From Anas platyrhynchos (lineage: Eukaryota > Chordata > Aves > Anseriformes > Anatidae): a stretch of 64,000 nucleotides of DNA. The DNA is taken from contig NC_092587.1 in assembly GCF_047663525.1 (NCBI RefSeq), positions 44,910,501 through 44,974,500 on the forward strand, given 5' to 3'. A program made the translations under genes and the position numbers. Below, one piece after another: positions 13,628 through 26,400 of the stretch. Each line of letters starts with the position of its first letter. Positions within the stretch are counted from its first letter, which is position 1. The notes under the pieces are model-generated. The model worked only from the letters and a program-made list of their open reading frames with translations. It was not told the DNA's origin and searched no databases.

Positions 13628-14670
13628 TGTGCTGGTTTTACTTAGGTTGGCAGCTGAGCTCAAGCCCAGCCACTCTCTCAGTCCCCCTCCTCAAAGAGAA
13701 GGGGGAGAAAATATGATGCAAAAAGCTCACGGGTTAAGATAAGGATGGGGAGATCCCTCAACAATTACTGTGACAGGCAAAACAGACTCAGAGTAGGGAG
13801 ATAGTAAGATTTATTGCCTGTTACTAACAAGCCAGAGAAGTGAGAAACGAAAGAAAGCAAAACTGCCTTCCCTCCATCCACTCTCTTCCACCTCCTCCCC
13901 TCAAGCGGCACACGGGCATGGGCGCTATGGTCAGTCTATAGTGCTTTGTCTCTGCCACTCCTTCTCACTCTCTTCCCCTGCTCCAACGTGGGGTCCCTTC
14001 CATGGGATGCTGTCCTTGCTGAATTGATCCTCAGTGGGCTGTCCACAGGCAGCAGCTCTTCAAGAACTGCTCCAGATATGGCTCTGTATCATGAAGTCCA
14101 TCCATCAGGAGCAAACTGCTCCAACCTGGGTCCTCCACAGGCAGCAGCTCTCCCCTGAGCTCCTGCGTGGGCTCCTCTCGATGAGCTGCAGGTCTGGCCC
14201 AGAATCTGCTCCAGTGGAGGTTCTCCATAGGCTGCAACCTCCTCCATGCCACATCCATCTGCTCCACCGTGGTCTCCTCCACAGGCTGCAGTGTGGAGAT
14301 CTGCCCCAGCATGGACTACAGGAATGCAGCCTGCTCCACCAAGAGCCTCTCCATAGACCGCAGCGAACTTCTGCTCTGGTGCCTGGAGCACCTCTCCCCC
14401 TCCTTCATCACTGACCTTGGCACCTGCAAGGCTGTTTCTCACTCCTCTCTCTCTCACAGCTGCTGTTCTGCAGGATTTTTTTCCCTGTCTTAAATATGCT
14501 CTCAAAGAGGCACAAACAATATCACTTATTGGCCTGGCTGTGGCAAGCAGCAGGCCCCTTGTCTAACACGGGGCAGCTTCTGGATTCTTCTCACAGAAGC
14601 CAACCCTAGGCTCCACCCCCCCCCCAAAAAAAAAAATAAAAAAAAAATCTTGCCACATAAATCCACTACA
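13628..14670 (+). mobile_element. endogenous retrovirus solo LTR (avian type)
   Basis: The element starts TGTGCTGGTTTTACTTAGG and ends in CTTGCCACATAAATCCACTACA, which fits a TG...CA LTR. Landmarks in order match my memory of an LTR family that is common in songbirds and other Neoaves. They are the 'cactctctcagtccccctcc' start region, a 'gcaaaacagactc' block before an A/T-rich stretch, a middle built from repeated 'CTGCTCCA...' units, and a 3' part with 'ggcagcttctgg' and 'cttctcacagaagcc'. No gag, pol or env reading lies beside it, so it is a solo LTR. The flanks TGGAT and TGGGC match at only three of five bases, so a target duplication is weak or eroded. The exact family name was not verified. 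Confidence 0.75.
13990..14375 (+). repeat. degenerate internal tandem repeat of the LTR
   Basis: At least six diverged copies of a unit of roughly 35-60 bases, each built on 'CTGCTCCA' followed by 'GG..CCTCCA.AGGCTGCAG', run head to tail. The copies explain the long open frames on both strands here, which are not genes. Confidence 0.7.
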
Positions 14671-14704
14671 TGGGCATATACTTTGCAGTCAGTCAATTGT
14701 ACTT

Positions 14705-14822
14705 CACAAATGAGAATGGTTTGAGTTGGAAGGGACATTCAAGATCATGTAATTCCATCCTGATGCCAAAAGCTAGGGATACCTCCCACTAGACCAGGTT
14801 GCTCAAACCCAAGTTCAGAAGT
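14705..14822 (-). mobile_element. CR1-type LINE 3'-end fragment
   Basis: The plus strand reads 'gaatggtttgagttggaagg', then 'gacattcaagatcatgtaat', and later 'tacctcccactagaccaggt' and 'tgctcaaa'. This is the reverse complement of the conserved 3' tail of bird CR1 elements, so the fragment lies on the minus strand. It begins about 35 bases after the end of the LTR. Only the tail is present, which is the usual 5'-truncated form. Confidence 0.85.
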
Positions 14823-16520
14823 TTTCTGGCTGTTAGTAGGTACCTGATGGTTGTGGTTTTTGTGTTTTCGTGTTTCTCCTGAACCAGATATTGGCATAGA
14901 AAGGAGAATGAAGTCTTGAGGTGTTACAGAGCAGCCCAGCTCTGCAGGGCCCTTGTATCAGCCACATGCAAACAAAGCTCTCTGAGCCCTTTGTGCATAC
15001 TTAAGCAGGCTATGATTTTCAGTGACTTTGCTGCTATTTCTTGAGGCTTTATTGTCAGCCCTAAGTGAGGTACATTTCAGCCATTTCAAGGCAACTTCTT
15101 ACAGGGTCCAAAATCCTTTGAATGGCCTCTGCCTTTTGGTCGCTTCATTCTGAACAAAATGACTGCAGGGTGGTCCAACTGTTTTGTTTTTGTTTTGTTT
15201 TTGTTTTTTTTCCCCACTGTAAATAGAAAACCATTAGTAGTAGAGCTAAATTTTGCTGTGTGAATATGTAGGACTTTGGGAAGAAAACAGTGATCTGTAG
15301 CTTGATATGAACTCATTTGCAATCTTTAGGATGACTTTGGAACATAATCTTAGGGATACATTATAGAGTATATATATTTGTCAAACAAACAAAAACACAA
15401 CACTTGGCTTCCCCTGCTTCAGAACTCCACACAGGAATAGAAACTGGAGACTTCAGTTAAGCAGCTAGAATCTAACCTAGAAGTTGTTCTGATTTGATGA
15501 CCACAGAAGCAGAGATGCATCTAAAGTCTGTTGACAAGATGTAAACTCTGAAAATACTGGCACAGAAGTGCTTTTTACTTTAAGTAGAGCTCCAAAGAAT
15601 AAAACCCAGAGGTGTACCTGAAACTACTCAGACACATTGCTTGGTAGAAAAGGAGTAGGAGGGGCTCCTTCTAATCAAAGAGTGTTTTACTAAAACAAGG
15701 TTCATAGATCTTGAACTCCAAACAAAGCAATAGACTAGATGCAGCTATTTATGTCTTTATAATACCCTGATATTGAAACTACAATTTGCGGTGCTAGAGG
15801 AAAAGCATAAGCCTTCTGAAAAATAGGCAATTTTCCCTCCCCTCCACTTGCCTTTCCCCTCCCCCCCAAAAAAAAACAAACAAACAAAAAAAAACAGTAA
15901 GAAGTGTGTGCATGTAAAAAGGTGCAATATGTTTATTTCAAATAAGTACTCAAAGACAGACTGGTAACACATGTAGAATTCAGTCAGATTCCTGCTCCAA
16001 GTTATCTTTCCCACAAAAAAAGTAATACAAGCTGAAGATTAGACTTGCCCTTTGGCAATATAAACATTGCAAAAAGTATGTATTTCCAGTAGGAGGTATT
16101 TTGTTACATTTTGATTATTAGCTCACTTCATACCATGTGTAATCCTTAGTTATAACAGGAACGACTACAAAGTTGGAGACTGCAATTATTTGCACAAGTT
16201 AGACCATGCTCATACTATTTTTGTAATAATATAAAACCAAACCAAGCCTACCCACATGTAACAGGTGAACCACCCTTAGATTAAGCTGTTTAAGGTTTCA
16301 GAAGTAAAAGGATTATTTTTTCCTTTTGCAGTGCCAGTGTCTCGTCTCACTCTTTTCATTTTGAACCATAAAATGTGGTCTATTACATGAGATTAACAGA
16401 TCACAAAGATGAAGCCATCCATTTTTCTCATGAAGTCATTGTTAAAAAAGTCTAGATGCTGAGATCTAAAAGTCTCAGTGTTTCAAGTACTACTAAGAAA
16501 CCTGTAAACAGTTCAAAAAG

Positions 16521-16714
16521 TGTTGAGGGTTGACCCCAGCCAGTAGCCAAGCACCCACACAACCATTCAATCACTCCCCTCTGGGACAGCAGAGAATGGG
16601 ATATTCTCTAGGACAATTCCCCTCTGGGACAGCAAAAGCAAGAAAACTCATGGGTTGAGACAAAGACAGTTTAATAAATGAAGGAGGAGGTGAGGGGAGA
16701 GGGAAGAAACACCA

Positions 16715-16749
<35 letters not shown>

Positions 16750-17126
16750 AAGAGAGATGCAATGGCAATTACTCACCACCTTCCAAAGGCAGACTAATAC
16801 CCAGCCAGTCTCCAAACAATCCCCCATGCCACGTTCTTCCTCTACCTACAGTTTTTATTACTGAGCATGATGTTATGTAGCACAGAACATTCCTTCGGTC
16901 AGTTCAAGTTAACTGTCCCAGTCACGTTCCCCTCCCAGCCACTCACCCACTTCCAGCCCACTTGCTGAGAGGGGCAGAGTGGGGAAAAGAAAAAGCCCTG
17001 ACCCTGTGCAAGCAGGACTCAACAACTGCTCAACGCCTGCCATGCTGTCAGCACCATTTCAGCCACAAATCAAAACACAGCACCATATAGGCTGCTGTGA
17101 TGTGAACTCCACCTCAACCAGACTCA
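16521..17126 (-). mobile_element. endogenous retrovirus solo LTR, second family
   Basis: On the plus strand the element runs from TGTTGAGGGTTGACCCCAGC to about CACCTCAACCAGACTCA. Internal landmarks are 'actcatgggttgagacaaag' followed by 'cagtttaataaatga', then 'cagtttttattactgagcat', 'ggtcagttcaagttaactgt', and a closing part near 'aactgctcaacgcctgc'. In reverse complement this matches my memory of a bird LTR that starts TGTGATGGTTTTGGCTGGG and has a TATA/polyadenylation region. It differs from the LTR at 13.6 kb and lies in the opposite orientation. A CA/poly-A stretch at about 16711-16753 interrupts it. No internal retroviral genes were seen beside it. Flanking AAAAG and TAAAG may be remnants of a target duplication. 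Confidence 0.7.
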
Positions 17127-19071
17127 GTAAAGAAAGAAACCCCAAGAATTTCACCATTAATCTGCATGAGATACTGCATCATAGCTCCCTACTTGGAAGC
17201 CCAAAATCAAATGCAAGTCATCTACTGCAAAATGCTTTCAGAGTGGGAAACTGTCGATTTTATCAAACATGAAAACACTCCCCTCCAGTCAATATTAACC
17301 TTAACAATTGCAGTAGTGACTTTGGCCAGTGCATTTATAAAATAAATATGTGATAAGGCTGTCCCCAAATATACAACTTTGTATGTAAGATTGTGGGACT
17401 TGTGTATACAGTATTAAAATTGATTTTTCCTCCTACAGTTTGCATATTGTTATTTACTGTTTACTCCCAGCAGGTTGTAAGCAGTATTGTACAGTAGAGA
17501 TGCATAAATAAAATCATAAATAAACAAAGCTAACAAGGTGCTCAGAAAGGTAGCTCAGTAACTTTGCCACTACATCTGAAAACTCATTAGTTTATGATGC
17601 TTGCTTATTGTATTCTTGCTTATACCAGGAAAAAAAAAAATGCATCAGAAGCTGTGATTTCCGTGCACCTCCTCATAAGTAAACATCTTGGGAATGGAGA
17701 GAAGTAACAGTTTGTGGAAGTCAGCAGTGTCTCCTCACAGAACCTGAGAGTTCCTTGGCATTCATAGGTTCATTAAACCTGAAATATCTCAAACAATGCT
17801 ACTCCCAGAGACAGTAGTTTTATTCATCTACCATGAAACTCATTGCTGTTAAGGATTAAGGGTTGAGCACCAGAGATGTTTAACCCACTAAGAGCCTTCA
17901 GGAGCTGAGTATAAACAGTGCTCAGTTTTCTAGCACTTTCAGATGTTAAAAGGCAAACATAGGCCCTCATTAGCTCTTTGGAAAACTACTCTTCATCTCC
18001 CAAAAGGTAATACAGGAGAGCCAATAATAAGATCTCCATAAACAAAACAACAAAGGCCACTGCAGACTAAGACTGCCCACAAAATTGGCCTCTAGCACTG
18101 AGAAGTATTTAATAATTCAGTTTTATGGATAAAGGCCACTCCTGCAGAGCAGCAAGGCTCTGCCTGTGCAGGTCAGGACTCATGGCCCAGTGCCACCATG
18201 ACAAGAGTTGATCTGGGGTCCATCCAAGGGGAAAGCACCCATTTAGCAACTCGTGTAACATTTCTGCCCACACAGCAAGAGCTTTCTAGGAAAACTGAGC
18301 TTACCTGTAGTCACATCTGAACATATACTAAGCAAAATTGCCTCCCCCAGCTTTTAGAAGCAGTATCACTAAGGCACAAGAGAGTATGATTAAGGACATG
18401 ACTTTCCATGTCCAACTTAACCTAAGCCAAGAAGGCTCCACATCCAAGTAAGCTGAAGCCACATTAAGGAATATAGGGGTACAATGAACAGTGAAAACTG
18501 CGGCTGTCAAACTGAACAGAACTAGGAGATTTATTTCTCTAATACATGCAGGTCACACAAATTTGCGTTCTGGAATACTGCTGAACTTACAACAGTACAA
18601 ATTACCCAAAAAAAACAAGTTTTGAGGTATTAGAAATTTAATAGCATGTGCACAGCTCTATCGCTTATCACAGGCCTTGATGCAAACGTGCCTGAAAAAG
18701 CAGAATTGCTCAGGCTGTACCCTAGGTAGACATTTCTTGAACAGGCTTCACTCCCTTGAAAGTGAGCAGCAGCAGCTCCAGCTTCCCTTCCTCTCCTGCC
18801 TTTCCCCACAGCAGGTCAGGCTAGCAGCAAACAGGGATATTCTCTATTCCACAGTGCAAGCAAGCTCACCTCTAAATATACCTAAGTAGAAGTTTTTAAA
18901 CCGCAAAATAAATACAGTTCTTACTGTACATTTTGCTGCATAATTTACATTATGCCTAATGTTTGACATGGCACATGTAGTGTTATTTAACCTGCTTTTC
19001 CCTTCAGCATAGCAGATACAAGAGGCCCATTTGAACAATACTAGGATCTGCCCAGAAGGTAACAAATAAGA
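17127..19071 (-). other. GAS2L3: GAS2L3 3' UTR and downstream intergenic sequence
   Basis: Sequence downstream of the GAS2L3 stop. It holds several minus-strand AATAAA hexamers (plus-strand TTTATT), for example at 18530-18535 and 17819-17824, so the end of the message cannot be fixed from sequence alone. No other gene was recognised. Confidence 0.5.
18530..18535 (-). terminator. GAS2L3: candidate polyadenylation signal for GAS2L3
   Basis: AATAAA on the minus strand, about 540 bases after the GAS2L3 stop codon. It is the nearest canonical hexamer I found downstream, but others further on are equally possible, and no clear GU-rich element was used to choose between them. Confidence 0.3.
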
Positions 19072-20496
19072 TTACTTTCTGGGCTTTTTGCTCCCTGTCA
19101 TAACAAAATAATGATCATCTTGTCTGCTCTTCAGAAGAGGACCTTTTGATACACTAGGTGCTCCTTTGTTACATGCTGTTGCTGATTTTCCTTTAGAGAG
19201 AGGTTTCTTGGCTGCTGGCACCAAGCTTCCATTCACTTGCAAGTTTCTGGTTGACGGATGACTTTTTGTGGAAGGCTGTGCTGGGTTTTTGGTCACTGCC
19301 ACTTTGGCTGAAGTTTGAGGAAGCCGTACAACAGATAAGGGAGTGCGTTCAGGAGGTTTGGATGAAGTGGATACAATCTCAGGGGTTTTACTGGTATCTT
19401 GGGTCTGTAGACACTCTGTGGCTGGTTTCTTATTGGCAGCTGCTGGTACATTTTTGCTTGTAGATACAAGTGTAGGTGGTGACTTTGACACTTTACTAAC
19501 TGCCAGGGAAGGTGCGGAAGCTGAGTGCTTTAGGACTGAAGCAGTCTTCAGGTTTCTTGCCAGGACAGAAGCTGTTTGTGGAGCTTTCTGAGGTTTCTGA
19601 AACACAGTTCCTGAAGCCTGAGGAGTATTTTCAGGAGGAGGTTTTGCAAGGAGCTGCTGAGAATGTGAGAATTTGGCAACAGCATGCAGATTTGTAACGG
19701 GTGGCCGGGCAGACCTTGGAGCAACAGAATTCATTTTGGTTTTAGTGACAGGTACAGGTTTGCATTTAGAAGGGACACGCTTCTGTTTTGAAGCCATCGT
19801 TTCAACTGTTGCAGGCAACTGAGACAACTGTTTTTTAGAGGTTGAGACAACAGAGTGTGTCCCTGGTGCTGGGGAGCCTTGGGCCAGGGCAAATCTCACC
19901 TTTGGAGCATCAGGGGAGCGAATACGTTTGCGTAATGTTTCAGAGTGAACGAGAGCTGTTCTTGATTCTGCAGATGAAAAGGTTTTGCTTGCAGGCTGTG
20001 AAGGAACAGGAGCTGATGAGTTACATGCAGGAGACTCCAGTTTCTTTGAGGTGCCCATTAATGGTTTTAAAGGAGACTGTGAGCCCATTGCTGAAGACCC
20101 ATGTAGTTTGGGCCTGGCTGACAACAACTTGGCAGTAGAGGATGGGTGCACTGGCACTTTTGGTGATGCCAGGGCAGGGGACTGAGGACGTTTAGATAAA
20201 GCTTTCTTCGTAGTTGTCCCATGAACAGCCTTTACTGCTGGAACAGGAGTAGGGGGTTTTGATGGTTGCTTTTGAAACATATTGACAGCTGACATTGGGT
20301 TCATGACAGGAGGTTCCTGAATTCTGGCTGACGAGCTGGGAACACTGTCACTGGTGACACCTTTCTGAAACGCCAGGATTTTCTGCTCCAGAGTTGCAAA
20401 TTGAAGCACTCGGCAGGGATCATATTTAAGCAGAAAACCTTGAAGAGTGTCCCAGCCTCCACCAACACGTACCATCACATGCTTGCCGTGTAGCAT
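19072..20496 (-). CDS. GAS2L3: GAS2L3 exon 8 (last coding exon)
   Basis: A single exon encodes 474 residues, from [20 protein letters not shown] to the stop. The acceptor is CCATTCTCAG before 20496, phase 0. The first ~35 residues complete the GAR domain ([13 protein letters not shown], then LKYDPCR). The rest is a low-complexity tail rich in Ser, Pro, Lys, Thr and Ala with many basic SK/KP clusters, as expected for the microtubule-binding tail. It ends [13 protein letters not shown], a terminus conserved to human. The middle of the tail differs from human in sequence and is longer, which accounts for most of the extra protein length. Confidence 0.97.
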   Translation of the reverse strand: MLHGKHVMVRVGGGWDTLQGFLLKYDPCRVLQFATLEQKILAFQKGVTSDSVPSSSARIQEPPVMNPMSAVNMFQKQPSKPPTPVPAVKAVHGTTTKKALSKRPQSPALASPKVPVHPSSTAKLLSARPKLHGSSAMGSQSPLKPLMGTSKKLESPACNSSAPVPSQPASKTFSSAESRTALVHSETLRKRIRSPDAPKVRFALAQGSPAPGTHSVVSTSKKQLSQLPATVETMASKQKRVPSKCKPVPVTKTKMNSVAPRSARPPVTNLHAVAKFSHSQQLLAKPPPENTPQASGTVFQKPQKAPQTASVLARNLKTASVLKHSASAPSLAVSKVSKSPPTLVSTSKNVPAAANKKPATECLQTQDTSKTPEIVSTSSKPPERTPLSVVRLPQTSAKVAVTKNPAQPSTKSHPSTRNLQVNGSLVPAAKKPLSKGKSATACNKGAPSVSKGPLLKSRQDDHYFVMTGSKKPRK

Positions 20497-23400
20497 CTGA
20501 GAATGGAAGAAGAGATGTTGGAACAGGAGAAGAACATGAGAAATCTTGTTTTATGCAGCTCTAAGTCTTCTTCATACATTATAATTTATTAAAATCAACC
20601 AAAAATAGGACCTCCTTTCTTACAGAGAAAGATTTTAAGAAATTATGTAGTAAATAAAGTTTGTTTCCCAATTCTTCTACTACCAGTTTCTCTTGACACA
20701 TAATGAAAGGAAGAAATGAAAACATATATACAAGAATGCATTTCAACCATTCCATCAGTATTTTTATTTAGTACACAGAATTTTGGATACAGGTTTTGTT
20801 CAAATTATCAGTGTCCTCATACCTTTTTAATCCCACAAATTCTAATCTCTCCTGAAGAGAATGCTCACCTAGCTGCAAATTATAGATCCAAGTTTCCGGA
20901 TTTTAAACAAGCACTTTTCTCAGGATATTCTATTGCATTATCCTTATTTACACTGCAAGTTGTTACTGAAATTTTTGAAACTCCAAAAAGCATTAACTTG
21001 CTTAGTTTAGCGTAGTTGTAACTGCAAAATCAATGGTTATAAGACCTAGTTAGCTAGACCTGGTCTGAATAGGGGATTGGATCATGTGGAATCCCAACCT
21101 AAATCAGTCTGTAATTTTAAAACAATACCAAAAAAAAAAAAAAGCATATTTAAGTTTAAAATATTTTTTAGCCATTTAGAATATAAACTGTAGTACTGAG
21201 AAACCACTTACTCGTATGAAAAGTATTTTATCTCCCAGTCTATAACGTCCTTCAGATAAGTATTCAATTGAAAATCGATGGGAACAACTACAAGGAGGAT
21301 CTTCTGCTATATGTTTAACCTAGTTATTAAAATTGAAATCTGTTAGTATTTTGACAAATGCAGGTTTAATAGATGAAATAATCTGTACCTCTTGTTGTAT
21401 TAAATATTATCACCCCAAAATCTAAGAAAACATTAGAATTCTCTTCACTCACTAGAGAATCTCAGCCACATAAAGCTTCAAAATGGAGAACAAAAGATAA
21501 AAAGAAATAAAGAGTACATGCAGAGAAATATTTTGTAGTTGTCCAAATCCAGTTTTCATGATTTCTTTAATTTAAACATATTTCTATTTTCCTTTTAAAG
21601 GATTTTTTTTCCTTTTAAAGATTTGTTCATAGTAACATTAAATTCCAACCATACCCTTTTGAAGACATGGTTATGGTCTCAAGAAAGTGAAATACAAGTG
21701 CCTGGATCTCTCCTGTGAGTAAACTGGTGTTCAACAGAACCAAATCCATTGCTACACCTTGCCCAGAGGCCCTTCAGCATTCTCCCTCACTTTTTAGAAG
21801 AATTTGATAAATTAATCTTCTATGTAACACCCAAGAAGCAAATGACTGATGAAAGGAGAAAGGTAGTCCCCAAAAAAGTCCAGAGTTAGAGGAGGCAGGG
21901 AAAGGGGAAAAGTTTTATTTAAAGTGTTTGTTGAAGCATTTCAAAGCCTACTTGAACATTTGATGAAGTTCATATACAGTCATAGAATACTAATGCACAA
22001 CAATTGAATGAGAATTCCTATACTCAAAGCAGCAGTGAAAGAAAGGGAGAATCAAAGTAAGTTAAATGCACCGAGGCACTACCTCCAAAACAAAGCAAAA
22101 CAAAACAACCGTTTAAAAGAGTTGCATTCAGTTTTCTATTTAAGGCTCACGTATATTAGATGAAAAACTAAGTCTATGATTACTGAGCCAGATCACACGA
22201 GTACTGGGCTAAGAGTTTGATTTAAAGACCTTTTCACAATAAATAAGTACTTACTGCCTCATGTAGTTCCCCATGGTGACAACATGACTTTGCTGTGCTA
22301 ACAGGTGATTCTGGTCCAGAGGTCATTAGCAATGTTTCTTCTAGCTCAATTTCCTTCTCCAGTTTTACTAGCACAGGAGGTTCAACTCCATACCTCAACA
22401 CAATTAAGCAGAAAGTTTAATTAATAATCTAAAGAAAACATTAAAAAGTGATGACAAGCAAGAAAAAAAATCTGAGTAGCTAGACTAAGAGGGAGCAGAA
22501 CTACTATTCAGAGGAATAATTGTTTTGATAATCCAAAGAAGCAGCTCCAAGTTTCTGGTGGAAGTCCTCTCAAAGGTGGTCCTAGAGCTACCACGGAAGG
22601 CAATAACAATACTGCCAAACCTGCACAACTTAGGTCACAACCAATTTAAACAAACTATCTTAAAACTTCCTGCTCTTTGCAAGAAAAAAAAAAAACACAT
22701 TCTAAATTTAGTGAATAATAGAGTTGATTCATATTTAAGGCTTACATAAAGCTACCAAAAAGCTTAAAAAAAAAAAAAAAAAGACCTTGAGAGTATGAGA
22801 GTATTTACTGTTCACATAATTCTTCCATGATGTACACATACCTATCAGCTGATGGTAGCATTTAAACACAGCTATAAAAACCTATATAAAATAAACCTAC
22901 ATTAAAAAGCTATATGAAATAAATGGATCAACACCTCTCCATGAAAAGAATGAAATAAATATTTGAGAAAAATATTCATATTGCACAGTAGTCCTAGAAA
23001 TACTACTCATTACTTTCTGCACATAATTAACATCTAGTGCATTGCACTTAATGACCAAGAATTGCCTTAGTTTTTGCTTAACAGAATATATATTTCAGTT
23101 TCTAGTTAAGAGGATGTATGGATCACATACCTAGATACAATGCGTCCAATTTCCAACAAACAAAGATACACTTGTCTTGGATCCTTGTGCAAAACTATGG
23201 AATTAAAAATAAAAGAGAATTTACTGTGGGAAGGCCTCTGCAATTAGGTACAGAAAATAAAGATTAGAAGATTACAATTCAGTCGTAATTCTACCTGGAG
23301 GCATGCTATGTTAGTTCACTGAGCCAATCTGAGGTGTACTGTATCATGGATAAAGCACTAAAATGCTTTTCAACTCTAATTTTCTTGTCCATAAAGTGTC

Positions 23401-26400
23401 TAAATTCATCCTGGCACTCCTGAAATTACATTCTTCTTTATCTCCTAAGAGAAACGCACTGTAGGGGTTTCTTTGCTGTTCCTTTTAGACATGAACTGGA
23501 AAGCAAGACAGCTGAAGAACTTTTCTTTCCCTATCATTATATACATTATAGCAGTCTCATAGATAAAGAGCATAAAACACTAAAAAATAAGAAAATATAT
23601 TGTCTGTTAATATATGTGCATACAAAGATACGCGCCACACGCTCTATAGGTGAACAACCACAGGAGAACTCAACGCAAGAGGTATAGCTGACCAGTGGAT
23701 GCCTATGCACAGCCAGTCAGCCTTAGTGGTTTAAATCACTGACTGTGAAAGAATAGTCAGGTGATTGTCACCATTTCAGCAACGCATCTTTTTTTTTTTT
23801 CTTATTGTTTTAAAAATTCAGGATCTGTCCACATGGCAGATTCACTCAGTTGCACTAGAAGATATCATTCTGCCAGTGGCAGCTCCCCTGTAGAGCCCTA
23901 CCTCATACTACACGCTCCTTTCATTCTCCCTTCTTATCAGCCCCCACTTTATCCACTCAAAGGTTTTCTTCAGAATTTGGAATTTTGGTGAGTTTGTGCT
24001 CTGAGGAAGAGGGCCAAATCCTCTGTAAGGGGTGAGGATGCCTTTGGTTTAAGAGCAAACACTCAGACTTGAATATCAGGTACTGGCAGTGATCACAGCA
24101 AAGCAGCAACACAAGCTCAGGTATGTTTATTAGCAGAGTTTTGCACTAGGCTTTGCTTTTCCATGGCTGTATGAGCTGTTCTGCACACCCCACATTTCAG
24201 AACAGCTCTAACAGTTTCATGCACTTGACTGTGTAGGCCCACTAAATCATGAGCTCCTGAATACTGAATCATGAATCTGGGTGAATCATGAAGCTGAAGA
24301 AAGATGGAAGGGTAGAGTGATAGCCAAATGGTATGTAGATGACCATGGTAGCTGTTCAGGGTTTTCTTGACAACTTTGGAATGAAGAGATTCAATTATTT
24401 TTACTACTTTACTTTTACTTTTAATTACTTTACTACTACAGAATGGAAAAGGCAGAAGGAAATCAATGTCTGATTTCCTTTTGGTTTCTTGCAACTTCCA
24501 TCTTTAGGTGTACAAACAGGAAAAAGAGAAAAAGGACAGAAAGAAAATTTTTAAATCTCACACAAGTAATTACTTCCTCCCCTGCCTCCACTTAAGCCTC
24601 AAAACTGAGATGCTGTCAACATTTTCTAAGTAGTCCATAAGAAGTTGTTTGAATGCTCTAGAAAACAAAGCAGCCCCGTACTTTCTTAGCCAACTAGGAA
24701 TGCTGTCTAATAACTCAGAAACCAAAGGCTAGGAGAAAGGTCATTCAACTCCCATCAATACAAATGGACATTGTTCTTTTCCCACTATATCAAATATAAG
24801 AAATAGGAAAAACTGTATATATAATTTTGGTGTACTATTTATATAAATAAGTCTTTCTTCGTGCTGTGCAGTAACAATATTCAGTAGAAATTGAAAATTC
24901 ACTCTGCAGAGAAACTTAATGATCCAGCTCTTTATTTACAGATGAAATTAATATCTTTTGGATGTTCAATTTGATATTTAAAGTTACTTCACTTTAAATA
25001 AGTCTGAAATGTTTCCTAAAGTGTAACAAGAGAATGAAGTCAGATGTTCTTGCTTACATTTGTTAGTCTACTTATAAAAAGATCTGATTATAAAGGGTAA
25101 ATCTACAACAGAAAGTTGAAAGTTGACCTAAAAATAATCCAAAATGTACTGGAGGTCATTTCATCTTCTTTTCTCTAAGTGGTTCTGTCAGCTCTAAGAA
25201 ATGGTGTAAACAAACAAACAAACAAAAAACACTCTTAGCAGAAACCGAGATATTGGACTTGATGGCAAAGGCATCCCCTGATAGCTACTTGCCCTGATAT
25301 CTCAGGAGTGATTTGTTTCCTCCATGGCCATCCCTACTTTTCAGGAGTTGCTGCTACATGTATCTGACAGGAAAGGAGAACTATCAAGTTGCCTTTCCCC
25401 TATTTCATTCATAAAGAATGGCTTGAAAGTTTGATGGACAACATCAATGGAAAGAATGTGTCATCAAGGAGGCTGCAAGTCTGCTCATTTCAACTGCCAA
25501 AAAGGCTCACAGACGATATTTATGCCACAAAGCAAGTTTGTGTCATGAGTTACAATCAGACTTCAAAACACTTCTTGGCTATGAGCAAAACCCACAGCAT
25601 TAGGAAATCCTGTCTGCTTATCTCAGGGAGGCTAAACAGGTTTTAGTAACCCATCCAGTAAAGGAACTAAGATGTTTAAGCAATGAAATTCACACAAGCT
25701 GAAATTAAAAGAAAAAAAAAAAAACACAGAACGAGAACGCTAGAACTAAATTTTCTTATAGTCCAGTTCTCCTACTCATCTGTATTTCATGGCTCTGAAA
25801 AAAGAAACACTCCCTAGTTAAATGAGAAATTAGACAGATGCAAATAAGGACGTTTTCTCAACCGCTTTAAAAATGAGTGATGCAGCAGAGAAGACATAGG
25901 TAGTCCAACTAGCAAGAACTTAAAAGAAAAGCAGTTAGTCAAAGCAGCACCTCCCATTCAAATAGCATTAAATGATACAAAGACTTCAAGAAAATCTAGT
26001 AAATATTATGACACATACATTTGATTACTGAAAATCAAGACTTTTTGCAGTTTTTTTGCTGTTGGTTGAGAAGATATTTTGCCTTTTTTTAAAAAAAAAA
26101 AAAAAAAAGTAGTTTTCTCACCAAATAAAAGTTTATATTAATTCCTTTTCATTGACATAATGAAATGTTCTTCTACCAACTATTATTTGCCATACAATGG
26201 AAGCACATTCTCCTAATTAGCAGTCAAAAAATTTTATTCCATCTGTAAGTATCTGTCTAGTAGCTGTTACAAGTGACAGGCTGTGTGCTGGAGCAGGCAT
26301 ACACATAGTTGGTAATATTTATTTTTATAACTATCTTGTTAGACAGGAAAATAAAAACAGCTTAGAGTTATGTCAAGTAGGTCCTGAAGTAAATGTTAAT

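Noticed and set aside
13946..14505. Open frames of 70-138 codons on both strands
   Set aside because: They fall wholly inside the LTR and its internal repeat.
19251..20185. Plus-strand open frames of 60-98 codons
   Set aside because: Antisense shadows of the large GAS2L3 last exon.
24117..24494. 125-codon minus-strand frame in a GAS2L3 intron
   Set aside because: Adding it would break the verified exon 4 to exon 5 junction in frame, and it has no recognisable family or good flanking splice pair.
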